Of a DNA stretch of 64,000 nucleotides, positions 10,498-17,892 are shown in pieces. Source of the DNA: CAYRTD01 sp964426915. Lineage in GTDB: Bacteria; Bacteroidota; Bacteroidia; Bacteroidales; GCA-2748055. A program made the position numbers and the translations under genes. The stretch covers positions 1 through 64,000 of the forward strand of contig CAYRTD010000003.1 in the NCBI GenBank assembly GCA_964426915.1, written 5' to 3'. A model generated the notes under the pieces. It did no database searches. It saw nothing but the letters and a program-made list of their open reading frames with translations, and was not told where the DNA came from. Every line of letters starts with the position of its first letter. Position 1 is the first letter of the stretch.

Positions 10498-10932
10498 TTA
10501 TCTTTTGTTTTTACTAATCAGATGGTCCAGGCTTATTTTCCCCGATCCGTAAACCATTAGAGTAAATAACATAAGGAAGTAATACAAAGGAATTTCAAAT
10601 CCGTTATTTCCTGCTGCAAAGCCATTACCGATGTGGACTGTGAAAATTGCAACCAGCATAACTATCATCAGTGGTATACTTATAAACCTTGTTCCGAATC
10701 CGATGAATAACAGAATTGCACCCAGAAATTCGGTAATTCCCGCCAAATATGCATTTATCAGCGGTAAAGGATAATTCATGCTGGCAAACCATTCAGCAGT
10801 ACCGCCGAAATCTTTAATTTTATTAAGTCCGGGTTGAAAAAAGCCATAAGCAAGAATTAGCCGTAAAAAGAGGAGTGGTAGATCCCTTATTTGCTCAACT
10901 TTACGAGCGAAATTTTGATAAACGGTACTCAT
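10498..10932 (-). CDS. DoxX family membrane protein (HvfD-like), last gene of the hvf cluster
   Basis: 144 residues from the ATG at 10932 (MSTVYQNFARKVEQIRDLPL). A longer frame to 11049 is rejected because it would overlap hvfC by 89 bp and adds non-membrane sequence. It has four predicted membrane helices with DoxX hallmarks: LRLILAYGFFQPGLNKIKDF, then YLAGITEFLGAILLFIGFGTR, MIVMLVAIFTVHIGNGF and YYFLMLFTLMVYG. DoxX proteins are small inner-membrane proteins linked to redox or quinone functions; a DoxX gene (hvfD) accompanies hvfABC in Haemophilus-type loci. It starts 28 bp after the hvfC stop, so it is probably in the same operon. Confidence 0.85.
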   Translation of the reverse strand: MSTVYQNFARKVEQIRDLPLLFLRLILAYGFFQPGLNKIKDFGGTAEWFASMNYPLPLINAYLAGITEFLGAILLFIGFGTRFISIPLMIVMLVAIFTVHIGNGFAAGNNGFEIPLYYFLMLFTLMVYGSGKISLDHLISKNKR

Positions 10933-10960
10933 AATATTTGTTTTTAAGTTTAAAGATATA

Positions 10961-11713
10961 TTAGTTAACAAAGCCCAGGATGGCTTGTTTATTTTTGAGG
11001 TCGGAAATAAAATGTGACAGGTTGGAAATAAGCTTTTTCTCATTCTCAAAACCGAACATGACTTTTACCTGGGGTATCAGCTTTTTGACGCTTAACTTCT
11101 CTGTTGTTATTTTTTCGTAAACCCATGCATGAAATAGGGAAAGATTAAAGAAATTTACGTTTCCGGTGTTTTTTTGTCTGCTCACAAGGACAAAATAATT
11201 TCCTTCATTTTTTTCAGCATCGACAACATTCATTATGTGAACGGGATAGTTTAACTGGATCAGACGTGACTCAGGATTGGTTATAAGAATATCTTCCATG
11301 ATATTGCCTGTTTCATTAAATTCCGGTGATACGATGTCAGGCATGGTATGAACTTCTATTTCGATCCATTCAAAAAGTAATAGATCGTTCAGCCATAATT
11401 TTCCGGTTTTTTTTCGGAAATCCGATTCAAGTGCGTATTCGTAAAATTCATTGGGTAGTTTCCAGATCTGCGGGGTTTGAGCTTTATGATTGCTGAAAAA
11501 ATCATGTACCAGAGCCGTGAATTTTTCTTCACCCATCACTTGTAAAGTTAAGGGATATGCCTGTTTCATGGTATTTTTAACTACATTGAATACCAACCTG
11601 CGATAATGGTGGATCCTGTTTTTATTAATTCCTGGAATTTCCCGAATCTTTCCTGTTCTGCAATAAATTCCCAGATTGTTTTGGGCACTAGTTGTTTGTT
11701 CCTGAAGCTTCAT
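10961..11713 (-). CDS. hvfC: HvfC/BufC family RiPP maturation partner (DUF2063-type N-terminus)
   Basis: 250 residues. Family hallmarks near the N-terminus: NRIHHYRRLVFNVVKNTMKQAYPLT, then MGEEKFTALVHDFFSNHKAQTP and LPNEFYEYA, which match the DUF2063/HvfC N-terminal helical domain. In characterised systems this protein forms a complex with the MNIO enzyme and binds the precursor peptide leader so the enzyme can modify core cysteines. The C-terminal half (about 130-250) is less conserved. The start overlaps the end of hvfB by 26 bp, a strong sign of translational coupling. Alternative: a DUF2063 protein acting on another substrate; the nearby EGKCG precursor makes that unlikely. Confidence 0.85.
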   Translation of the reverse strand: MKLQEQTTSAQNNLGIYCRTGKIREIPGINKNRIHHYRRLVFNVVKNTMKQAYPLTLQVMGEEKFTALVHDFFSNHKAQTPQIWKLPNEFYEYALESDFRKKTGKLWLNDLLLFEWIEIEVHTMPDIVSPEFNETGNIMEDILITNPESRLIQLNYPVHIMNVVDAEKNEGNYFVLVSRQKNTGNVNFFNLSLFHAWVYEKITTEKLSVKKLIPQVKVMFGFENEKKLISNLSHFISDLKNKQAILGFVN

Positions 11714-12533
11714 GATGTACCTCCCAGGTATTTTTTGTTATTTCTCTTAGTTTTGATAACTCTGCATTTAATGCATCTAATTCATCGAAATTGTAATCTC
11801 TTTCTAAAAGTACCGGAACCGGATCCATCTTGCTTACCGTCCAGGCGAAAAGTTCATACACAGGATCAATTATTGGCTGGCCGTGTGTATCGATAATCAG
11901 ATCGGGTTCCACCTGCTCATGTCCTGCCATATGAATATAGGCCACCTTGTCAAGAGGAAGCCCGGATATGAAATCATAAGGGTCGTACTTATGGTTAAAA
12001 CTGTTAACATAGACGTTGTTTACATCCAAAAGCAACTGACAGTCTGCTTCTTTTACAATCTCATTAATGAAGTCCAGTTCACTCATTTCAGCTGCTACCG
12101 GTGTATAATAGGAGACGATCTCTATGGCAATTTTTCTTTCCAGTATTTCCTGTGCCTGCCTTATTCTCCCTGCTACATGATAAACCGCATCTTCTTTAAA
12201 GGGAATAGGAAGAAGATCGTACATGTGAGCATTCTGACTTTTAGTATAACTTAAATGTTCGGAAAAAATCTGAACATTGTATTCATTTAGAAATTTTTTT
12301 AAATCTCTAAGGAAATTTATATCCAGTTCATCGGGACTTCCTAATGACATAGAAAGACCATGGCAGGTGGCAGGATATTTTTGTGTAGCTTCATTAAGAA
12401 TTTTTTTCCAGTAACCACCGATACCCATCCAGTTTTCTGGTGCAAATTCAATAAAATCAGGATTCAGCCTGTCTGAGTTTATAAGAACATCTGCGATATC
12501 CCTTCTGAATCCTATGCCGGTACTTATATTCAT
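11688..12533 (-). CDS. hvfB: HvfB/BufB family multinuclear non-heme iron oxidase (MNIO, DUF692), RiPP maturase
   Basis: 281 residues from the ATG at 12533 (MNISTGIGFRRDIADVL). The frame also opens to 12599, but the family normally begins close to the GxGxR motif. TIM-barrel metal-binding signatures: FAPENW (29-34), HGLSMSLG (58-65), SEHLSY (91-96, His93), IAIEIVSYY (Glu138), LLLDVNNVYVNSFNH (Asp170, His181), YIHMAGH (His201), DTHG (Asp215, His217) and LLERD (Glu244). The family oxidises Cys residues in precursor peptides; HvfB/BufB-type members convert EGKCG Cys to oxazolone or thiooxazole-type heterocycles. It lies 287 bp after hvfA and overlaps hvfC. All expected ligand residues are present. 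Confidence 0.9.
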   Translation of the reverse strand: MNISTGIGFRRDIADVLINSDRLNPDFIEFAPENWMGIGGYWKKILNEATQKYPATCHGLSMSLGSPDELDINFLRDLKKFLNEYNVQIFSEHLSYTKSQNAHMYDLLPIPFKEDAVYHVAGRIRQAQEILERKIAIEIVSYYTPVAAEMSELDFINEIVKEADCQLLLDVNNVYVNSFNHKYDPYDFISGLPLDKVAYIHMAGHEQVEPDLIIDTHGQPIIDPVYELFAWTVSKMDPVPVLLERDYNFDELDALNAELSKLREITKNTWEVHHEASGTNN

Positions 12534-12820
12534 AATAATTGTTTTAAAGGAATCCACGTTCGGATAACGATCATCAAGATAACACCCATGATCACTCAAC
12601 CTTTACTTTTTGGATCACCACCCTTACGTGAATTCCCTGTTTTGCATTTATAGTTAGAAGAAATTGTAAATTATTTGTCCTGCCTTTGTTAAAAGAGGAA
12701 CTACATTTAGTGAAATTCCGCTTTCCAGGCAACATTAGTCTTGCTTCCGACCTTTTATTAAGGATCCAGTCAGGAAAAATCAGTTTTATACTGAGTGCAG
12801 ACTAATTGGATAACAGATGT
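12534..12820 (-). other. hvfA-hvfB spacer with a weak attenuator-like hairpin
   Basis: This 287-bp gap holds no gene. On the minus strand, soon after hvfA, a short stem TCAGT-ATAAA-ACTGA followed by a T-run (about 12775-12794) could be a weak terminator or attenuator. That would make the precursor mRNA more abundant than the enzyme mRNA, a common RiPP operon arrangement. The stem is only 5 bp, so support is weak. Confidence 0.3.
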
Positions 12821-13273
12821 TTAACCACATTTTCCTTCACCGCATTTTGCTTCGGAAGTTTTTTCTTCGCTTGTTTTCTTTTCAGATTTCGCTTCTGTTT
12901 TTTTGGCTTTCTTTTCTTCTTTACCTTCACCACATTTACCTTCACCACATTTTCCTTCGGAAGTTTTATTCTCAGCCTTTTTGCCTTCAGCTTTTTTACT
13001 CTCTTTTTTTTTGGCTTCTTTTTCACCTTCTCCCTCGCCACATTTACCTTCACCGCATTTTAATTCACCGAATTTGTAGGTGGCTTCACTGTTTAGAATA
13101 TCTGGTGCATTGAGGTTCATGATTGCACTTCTGACTTCTGCTCCAGTTCCCATTGAAGCATAGTTTGGGAGATCTGCATTCATGTTGCCTGCAGCAAATG
13201 CTGAAATTGAAGTTGTTAATGCTGCTCCTGTTATTAATGAAGCTGATTTGAGGATCTTTTTGTCTTTTTTCAT
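12821..13273 (-). CDS. hvfA: HvfA-like exported RiPP precursor with repeated EGKCG motifs
   Basis: 150 residues. Residues 1-28 form a Sec signal peptide (MKKDKKILKSASLITGAALT, then a cleavage region near SAFAA), as in HvfA/BufA precursors, whose modified peptide is exported. Residues 29-68 are a leader-like segment. The rest has three paired blocks KCGEGKCG at 72-79, 108-115 and 143-150. The six cysteines are C73, C78, C109, C114, C144 and C149. Four sit in perfect EGKCG motifs (C78, C109, C114, C149); two have a variant second residue (ELKCG for C73, EAKCG for C144). Linkers are Lys/Glu/Ala/Ser-rich, probably disordered. The protein ends exactly at the last KCG. Known relatives chelate copper after Cys oxidation; copper here is inference. 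It is the first gene of the minus-strand cluster. Confidence 0.88.
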   Translation of the reverse strand: MKKDKKILKSASLITGAALTTSISAFAAGNMNADLPNYASMGTGAEVRSAIMNLNAPDILNSEATYKFGELKCGEGKCGEGEGEKEAKKKESKKAEGKKAENKTSEGKCGEGKCGEGKEEKKAKKTEAKSEKKTSEEKTSEAKCGEGKCG

Positions 13274-13576
13274 GATTGATAAATTTATAATTATTAATGT
13301 TTCTGATTATTTAGTCGGGTCATGTTTGAATTCCTTACAGATGATACCCTGCTTTTTTCTTTTTCTTTGGGGTTTCAGTTATTAAGATGTCTAAAAAACA
13401 CTGGTTATCAAGGAAGATTAGAGTAATAGTATCCGATATCAATCATTATTTCCTCAAAAATAAATCTGAATGTTTTAATAAGCATACAAATAAATCATGT
13501 GCTGGTTTTTAAATAATTGTTAAAAAACAAATAGGGCTGTTATATTGTTAATCAAGGGAATAAATTTTTAAATTCG
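13274..13576. promoter_or_regulatory. Divergent regulatory region between hvfA and the DUF2141 gene
   Basis: 303 bp without a gene. For hvfA the minus strand has a TATTTTTG box (plus-strand 13455-13462), which fits TAnnTTTG but would give a leader of about 180 nt. For the plus-strand gene there is only a weak TATATTGT near 13540. No recognisable riboswitch or metal-regulator operator was found. Confidence 0.3.
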
Positions 13577-14011
13577 ATGAAGCATATACTTATTTTTGTA
13601 TTCTTTTATTTCTTTTCTCTGTCATTGTTTGGGCAAAATACTGCGGATCTTGAGGTGGTGGTTGAAGACCTAAGAAATGAGCAAGGAAAAATCGGCCTCA
13701 GTCTGTTTAACGATTCTGACGGATTTCCTGAAGATAATGACAGAGCCTTTAGATGGAAAACAGTTAACGCAGATAATGAAAAAGTCGTTTTTTATTTCCG
13801 GGATCTTAGACCGGGAGAGTACGCTTATGCTATTCTTCATGATGAAGATGGGAACGGTGAAATGAAAAAAAGTGTTTTTGGGATTCCTAAGGAAGGTTTT
13901 GGTTTTTCCAATAATTATAAACCCAAAATTAAAAATCCTTCTTTTGAGGATGCTTCTTTTTCTTTAAAGCCAGGGATGAACAAGCATGTCGTAGAAATCA
14001 TTTATTTCTGA
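13577..14011 (+). CDS. DUF2141 family exported protein
   Basis: 144 residues with a signal peptide (about 1-20, ending SLFGQ). The mature part fits DUF2141, a small beta-sandwich: LEVVVEDLRNEQGKIGLSLF, then FRDLRPGEYAYAILHDEDGNGEM (conserved PGxYAxxxxHDxNxNG-type motif) and a GIPKEGFGFSNN motif. The family is periplasmic or secreted and its function is unknown. It is divergent from hvfA and has no obvious operon partner. The dispersed repeat element follows it. Confidence 0.8.
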   Translation: MKHILIFVFFYFFSLSLFGQNTADLEVVVEDLRNEQGKIGLSLFNDSDGFPEDNDRAFRWKTVNADNEKVVFYFRDLRPGEYAYAILHDEDGNGEMKKSVFGIPKEGFGFSNNYKPKIKNPSFEDASFSLKPGMNKHVVEIIYF

Positions 14012-14070
14012 AAGCTCTCCACGGATGTAACTATCCGGGTTACTTACAAATTGAAAGCATCCTTCCGTTT

Positions 14071-14193
14071 GTCCGATATCGGCGTTGCTGCAACCGCGTG
14101 TCGCTGAAGCTTTCCGCGAGCGCAGAGCTTCTACGCTCGCGGAAAGCTTCAGCGACAGCGTGCGGAGGTACAAAATTTTAAATTCTCGAATCC
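14071..14193. repeat. GC-rich palindromic dispersed element, copy 1
   Basis: It starts GTCCGATATCGGCGTTGCTG and ends near AAAATTTTAAATTCTCGAA. Inside are two perfect 24-bp inverted arms (14099-14122 and 14134-14157, each with GCTGAAGCTTTCCGCG or its complement) around an 11-bp loop. Both ends of the element recur at 21401-21530, but the palindrome's second half differs there. The rest of the 333-bp gap 14012-14344 shows no gene. GC content is clearly above the AT-rich surroundings, which suggests a REP- or MITE-like mobile repeat. Confidence 0.8.
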
Positions 14194-14344
14194 ATCACTA
14201 AGAATGTTTTGATTTTCAACATCTTCCCTTCTGATCAGAATCACTTTCCCCCGATTAAATCTTTATATTGTTCATAATAAAGAGCACATGAAATGACGGA
14301 CTTAAGTTCATTTTCATTTGCAAGAAAAATAAAGTTTTGTTCCC

Positions 14345-14908
14345 TTATCCCTCCTTTGTCTGCTGATTATAATACTGCTGGAAATCCATTTTCTCATAAA
14401 TTTCATCAGCAAGAAATGTGAGAATAATACGAAGATCTTCTGCGGATTTATATCCCGGCAAAGGTTGTATCATGTTCATTTCTTCATCCAGAAATACGAT
14501 ACTGGGATAGGAGAGTTGATTGTTCAGAAGCGCACCCGCAAGCTCGTGGTATCCGCGGGAGCCGTTTTTTAAATATTTGAATTCCTGGGCTTTGTATGTT
14601 ATTGACTCTTTCGACTCTGCATCAAATGATACAGGAATAAACCTTTCATTCAAAAGTTTTATTACTTTTTCATCTTCAAAACTTGTGCTTTCCATTTTTT
14701 TACACCAACCGCACCAGTCTGTATGAACAAATATAAAATACTTTTTGCCTGAATTCTCTATTTCAGCAGCAGCTTCAAACGATTTCCAGTTTATCTCTGA
14801 AATTTCCCCTGAACGGGAATTGTTATTCTTTACAGGTCTTTCAGTTGAAAAGGAAGCTGTCAAAAGAATCCCTATAAAAAGTATTGTGGTAATCTTTAAT
14901 GTATTCAT
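14345..14908 (-). CDS. Exported thioredoxin-fold protein (CGWC active site)
   Basis: 187 residues with a signal peptide (about 1-21). Thioredoxin-like fold of the thiol reductase type that handles highly reactive periplasmic thiols: YFIFVHTDWCGWCKKMESTSF with Cys66 and Cys69, then FEDEKVIKLLNERFIPVSFDAE and the cis-Pro region LSYPSIVFLDE. The WCGWC pattern is frequent in DUF255-like and DsbD-gamma-like Bacteroidota thioredoxins. Probably periplasmic and monocistronic. It is on the same strand as the hvf cluster but separated from it by a plus-strand gene and the repeat element. Confidence 0.82.
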   Translation of the reverse strand: MNTLKITTILFIGILLTASFSTERPVKNNNSRSGEISEINWKSFEAAAEIENSGKKYFIFVHTDWCGWCKKMESTSFEDEKVIKLLNERFIPVSFDAESKESITYKAQEFKYLKNGSRGYHELAGALLNNQLSYPSIVFLDEEMNMIQPLPGYKSAEDLRIILTFLADEIYEKMDFQQYYNQQTKEG

Positions 14909-15231
14909 GATTTATCAATTTTAATTGCTACAAATATACATAAATATACATACATATATAAACGAATAAGTATTGGATTTCTTACATGAAACCGCAAAAA
15001 TATTTGCATAGGAATTATGAAATTGGTTGAGAGGAGTGTGGAAACTTATTCCTGTAATGTTCAATCATACCTCACTTAGCGTTTATTTGGATTACAGACC
15101 TTCAACTTAATTTCACAATGAAACTCTTGTTATTAGCTATTTTTGAGAATGCAAGGGGGGAAATATACCTGCCGGTTTTTTTTTGGAATGAAATTAGAAC
15201 TATGATCCTTGAATCAGAAAAAAAACTAATT

Positions 15232-16002
15232 ATGAACAGATTAAAAGATAAAGTAGCAATTGTAACCGGTGGAGCTCTGGGAATTGGAAGAGCCGCTTCC
15301 TACCAGTTAGCACGTGAAGGAGCTCATGTAGTTATTACCGACATTCTTGATGAAAAAGGGAAAAAGGTCAGGGATGAAATAATCCATGAAGGGAATAAAG
15401 CTGAGTACCTTCATCTGGATGTTTCTTCTGAAAAGAATGTTGTTGATGTTTTTTCAAAAGTTAACGGAGATCATGAGAAGATTGATATCCTTGTCAATAA
15501 TGCAGGGATTTCCGGCGCAAATAAGCCGACTCATGAGCTCAGCGAAGAAGAATGGCAACAGGTATTTGATATTAATGAAAAGGGAGTTTTTCTCTGTACG
15601 AAACATGTTATACCCTATATGAAGAAACAGGGTAAGGGAAGCATTATTAATATGTCTTCTATTTACGGGATTATTAGCGCTCCCGATATCCCCCCCTATC
15701 ATGCCTCCAAGGGTGCTGTGCGAATAATGACAAAAACAGATGCTCTTCTTTATGCAAAGGATAATATAAGGGTTAATTCTGTTCATCCGGGTTTTATATG
15801 GACGCCACTTGTCGAAAAAATGGGCGAAGAGTCTGAGGAAGGAGTTGATAAATTCAGGGAAAATCTTGATGCAATGCATCCGCTGGGCCATATAGGAGAA
15901 CCCGATGATATTGCTTTTGGTATCGTATACCTGGCATCGGATGAAGCGAAATTTCTTACCGGAAGTGAACTGGTGATAGATGGTGGATTTACCTGTAAAT
16001 AG
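15232..16002 (+). CDS. Short-chain dehydrogenase/reductase (SDR)
   Basis: 256 residues from the ATG at 15232 (MNRLKDKVAIVTGG). The frame runs back to 15118, but the extra 38 residues lack SDR features. NAD(P)-binding motif TGGALGIG (12-19), structural NNAG (89-92), catalytic Ser143, Tyr156 and Lys160 (YHASK). Asp37 (VVITDI) after the second strand suggests NAD preference. The C-terminal GSELVIDGGFT is typical of classical SDRs. The substrate cannot be told. The TAG stop lies in the dispersed terminus motif (16000-16018). Nothing links it to the neighbours. The 323-bp gap upstream (14909-15231) holds no other gene that I can see. Confidence 0.88.
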   Translation: MNRLKDKVAIVTGGALGIGRAASYQLAREGAHVVITDILDEKGKKVRDEIIHEGNKAEYLHLDVSSEKNVVDVFSKVNGDHEKIDILVNNAGISGANKPTHELSEEEWQQVFDINEKGVFLCTKHVIPYMKKQGKGSIINMSSIYGIISAPDIPPYHASKGAVRIMTKTDALLYAKDNIRVNSVHPGFIWTPLVEKMGEESEEGVDKFRENLDAMHPLGHIGEPDDIAFGIVYLASDEAKFLTGSELVIDGGFTCK

Positions 16003-16019
16003 TGTCTGTCCATAATGTG
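16000..16019 (+). repeat. Dispersed terminus motif at a gene end
   Basis: TAGTGTCTGTCCATAATGTG. Its first three bases are the stop codon of the SDR gene. It is a solo copy of the TGTCTGTCCATAATGTC family that also occurs at 21384, 31756 and (inverted) 31833, with diverged copies at 10376 and 58654. Confidence 0.6.
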
Positions 16020-16026
16020 TTGATGT

Positions 16027-17814
16027 TTATTTTAAAATCCCCATTTTCCTTAGTAAAAACGAAGCATTCATGTTTTGTGCCCTGCCTCTGCGGATTTTAT
16101 AATCAAACCGGAGTTCATCATTCTCTACATAACTTTCAAAGTGGTAATTTCTGATGCTTTCAGGAAAACTGTTTTCCAGCTTGCTGAGTTCAAGATCATG
16201 AGTCGCAATAAATAGCTTGCAATCGTAATCGGCTATTTGCTTCAGCAACTCTTCCGAACCTTTATGCTTATCTTTACTGTTCGTACCCTTCAGTATTTCA
16301 TCCAGTAAGACAAAAAGTTTTTCTCCCCTGCGCAACCTGTCCATAATCCTTTTCATTCTTTTTAGTTCTGCAAAAAAATAGGATTCGCTTTCTGTTAATG
16401 AATCGGTTGTTCTCATGCCGGTAATGACCTGATTACCCTGAAATTTGAATTCTTCAGCGAAGACCGGAAAACCAGCTCCGGCAAGGATTAAATTTACTCC
16501 TATAGTTCTGAGAAATGTGCTTTTTCCCGCCATGTTGGCCCCTGTAATAATGATTATCTTTTCTGTTTTATCCAGTTTAAAATCGTTAAGTATGCAATTA
16601 TTTTCTTTTATAAGCGGATGACCGACTTTCTTTGCAGAAAACTCCATGGAATTTAACTCTGCCTTTACCCATGCGGGATGATTAAACAGAAAGATCCCGC
16701 CGGAGATATATGCATCGGTTTCAGCATGTATCTCAAATAATTCCAGCAATAGTGCTTTATTATTATTTTTCCATTTTTCAAGAAGCAGGATCAAATGAAA
16801 ATCTAGCAGAAATAATGTGTTTAATATTAATCCAACCAGCAAATTTAGCCGGCTGTCAAAAAGGTCCATAAGTTTTTCAAGTTGCCGGAAATGATTCAGG
16901 GATTCATCAGCTTGTTTAGAAGCTTTTGAGAGAAAAGCAGAGCTAAACTTATGCTTGCTCAGTACTTTTGATAATACATTGTATTTCTTTATGATTTCCT
17001 GTTTTCTTCCGAAATCACTATGATAGTGATTGATTTTAGAAAAAAACATACCATAAAAAAACCAACTGACAAGTATGCTTATGATCAGGTAATTTATCGG
17101 CGTACTAAAGAATATTGCACTAATGATAAGTGTGATGTTTATTACGGAGAGAATAACTGCCAATGCATGAACAAGGGGGCTAAATTTTGAACTCTTTTTA
17201 TTTAACCAGTTTTTTATTTGATCGATTTCCCCCGGTTTTTCTTCAATGGCTTTTCCCGATGAGAGATAGTTTTGCATAAAATCAGGGTCCCTACTTAATT
17301 CATCATGAATCTGCTGATTTGTAAGGATTTTATCTTTGTCACCCGGAGAGGCGAGGAACCTCTGTGCAAGAATTCTTTCCCCGTTAAGTGTGCAGCAACG
17401 GCATACATACTGATAAAGTGAGGAAGGCCCGAAAATATCGAGGTCATAAGTAAACTCATGATCCGGATCGAGATAAATTGCCCCATCATTATACTCATGG
17501 TAATCGCCCTCAAGGGCTTTCAATTCCTGACGGTTCATGCGTATCAGAATCCTTTTCTTATGGCGTTTGTCACTCTTTTTTTTATGCAGACTCACAAACC
17601 CAAAAAAGGATATCAGTGAAACCAAAGAAAATATGATAAACAATATAGCCTCCTGCTTAACTCCCCTTATCAGGAAAAAAATAAACAGGATCATAGCTGT
17701 CAGCCTTAAAACAGAAATGTAATTGATCTCCTTTGTCAGATATTTATCCGCCCGGGTGAGATCATCTAGCCGGGTCCGGTAGTATTTTTCAGGATCCATG
17801 TATTTTTTGCTCAA
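16027..17814 (-). CDS. Membrane-associated MutS-like ATPase
   Basis: 595 residues. The C-terminal third is a MutS-family ATPase: Walker A TGANMAGKSTFLRTIG, the serine-rich loop region (MRTTDSLTESESYFFAELKRM), Walker B VLLDEILKGTNSKDK and the dimer-interface region ATHDLELSKL. The N-terminus differs from repair MutS: no mismatch-binding domain I, and hydrophobic membrane helices near 32-50, 54-72, 215-235 and 238-258. This architecture recurs in Bacteroidota as MutS-related proteins of unknown role; calling it mismatch repair would be unsafe. Probably monocistronic. Bacteria of this type carry a canonical mutS elsewhere. Confidence 0.75.
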   Translation of the reverse strand: MSKKYMDPEKYYRTRLDDLTRADKYLTKEINYISVLRLTAMILFIFFLIRGVKQEAILFIIFSLVSLISFFGFVSLHKKKSDKRHKKRILIRMNRQELKALEGDYHEYNDGAIYLDPDHEFTYDLDIFGPSSLYQYVCRCCTLNGERILAQRFLASPGDKDKILTNQQIHDELSRDPDFMQNYLSSGKAIEEKPGEIDQIKNWLNKKSSKFSPLVHALAVILSVINITLIISAIFFSTPINYLIISILVSWFFYGMFFSKINHYHSDFGRKQEIIKKYNVLSKVLSKHKFSSAFLSKASKQADESLNHFRQLEKLMDLFDSRLNLLVGLILNTLFLLDFHLILLLEKWKNNNKALLLELFEIHAETDAYISGGIFLFNHPAWVKAELNSMEFSAKKVGHPLIKENNCILNDFKLDKTEKIIIITGANMAGKSTFLRTIGVNLILAGAGFPVFAEEFKFQGNQVITGMRTTDSLTESESYFFAELKRMKRIMDRLRRGEKLFVLLDEILKGTNSKDKHKGSEELLKQIADYDCKLFIATHDLELSKLENSFPESIRNYHFESYVENDELRFDYKIRRGRAQNMNASFLLRKMGILK

Positions 17815-17892
17815 AGATAGCTTTTCATGCTGTTGTTCCTTTGAGAATTTGTTTAAAAAATGTTTAAACAGGCATAAATCAGGGCATCGGGT

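Noticed and set aside
10933..11049. N-terminal extension of the DoxX gene to 11049
   Set aside because: It would overlap hvfC by 89 bp and adds sequence unlike DoxX; the ATG at 10932 fits the family start.
12802..13113. Long open frames on both strands over the hvfA gene (83-98 residues)
   Set aside because: They arise from the repetitive Lys/Glu codons of hvfA; the translations are Phe/Lys-rich monotony without a signal or domain, and only the 150-residue frame has a signal peptide and motif order.
16027..17814. Canonical MutS mismatch repair protein
   Set aside because: It lacks the mismatch-recognition domain and carries membrane helices.
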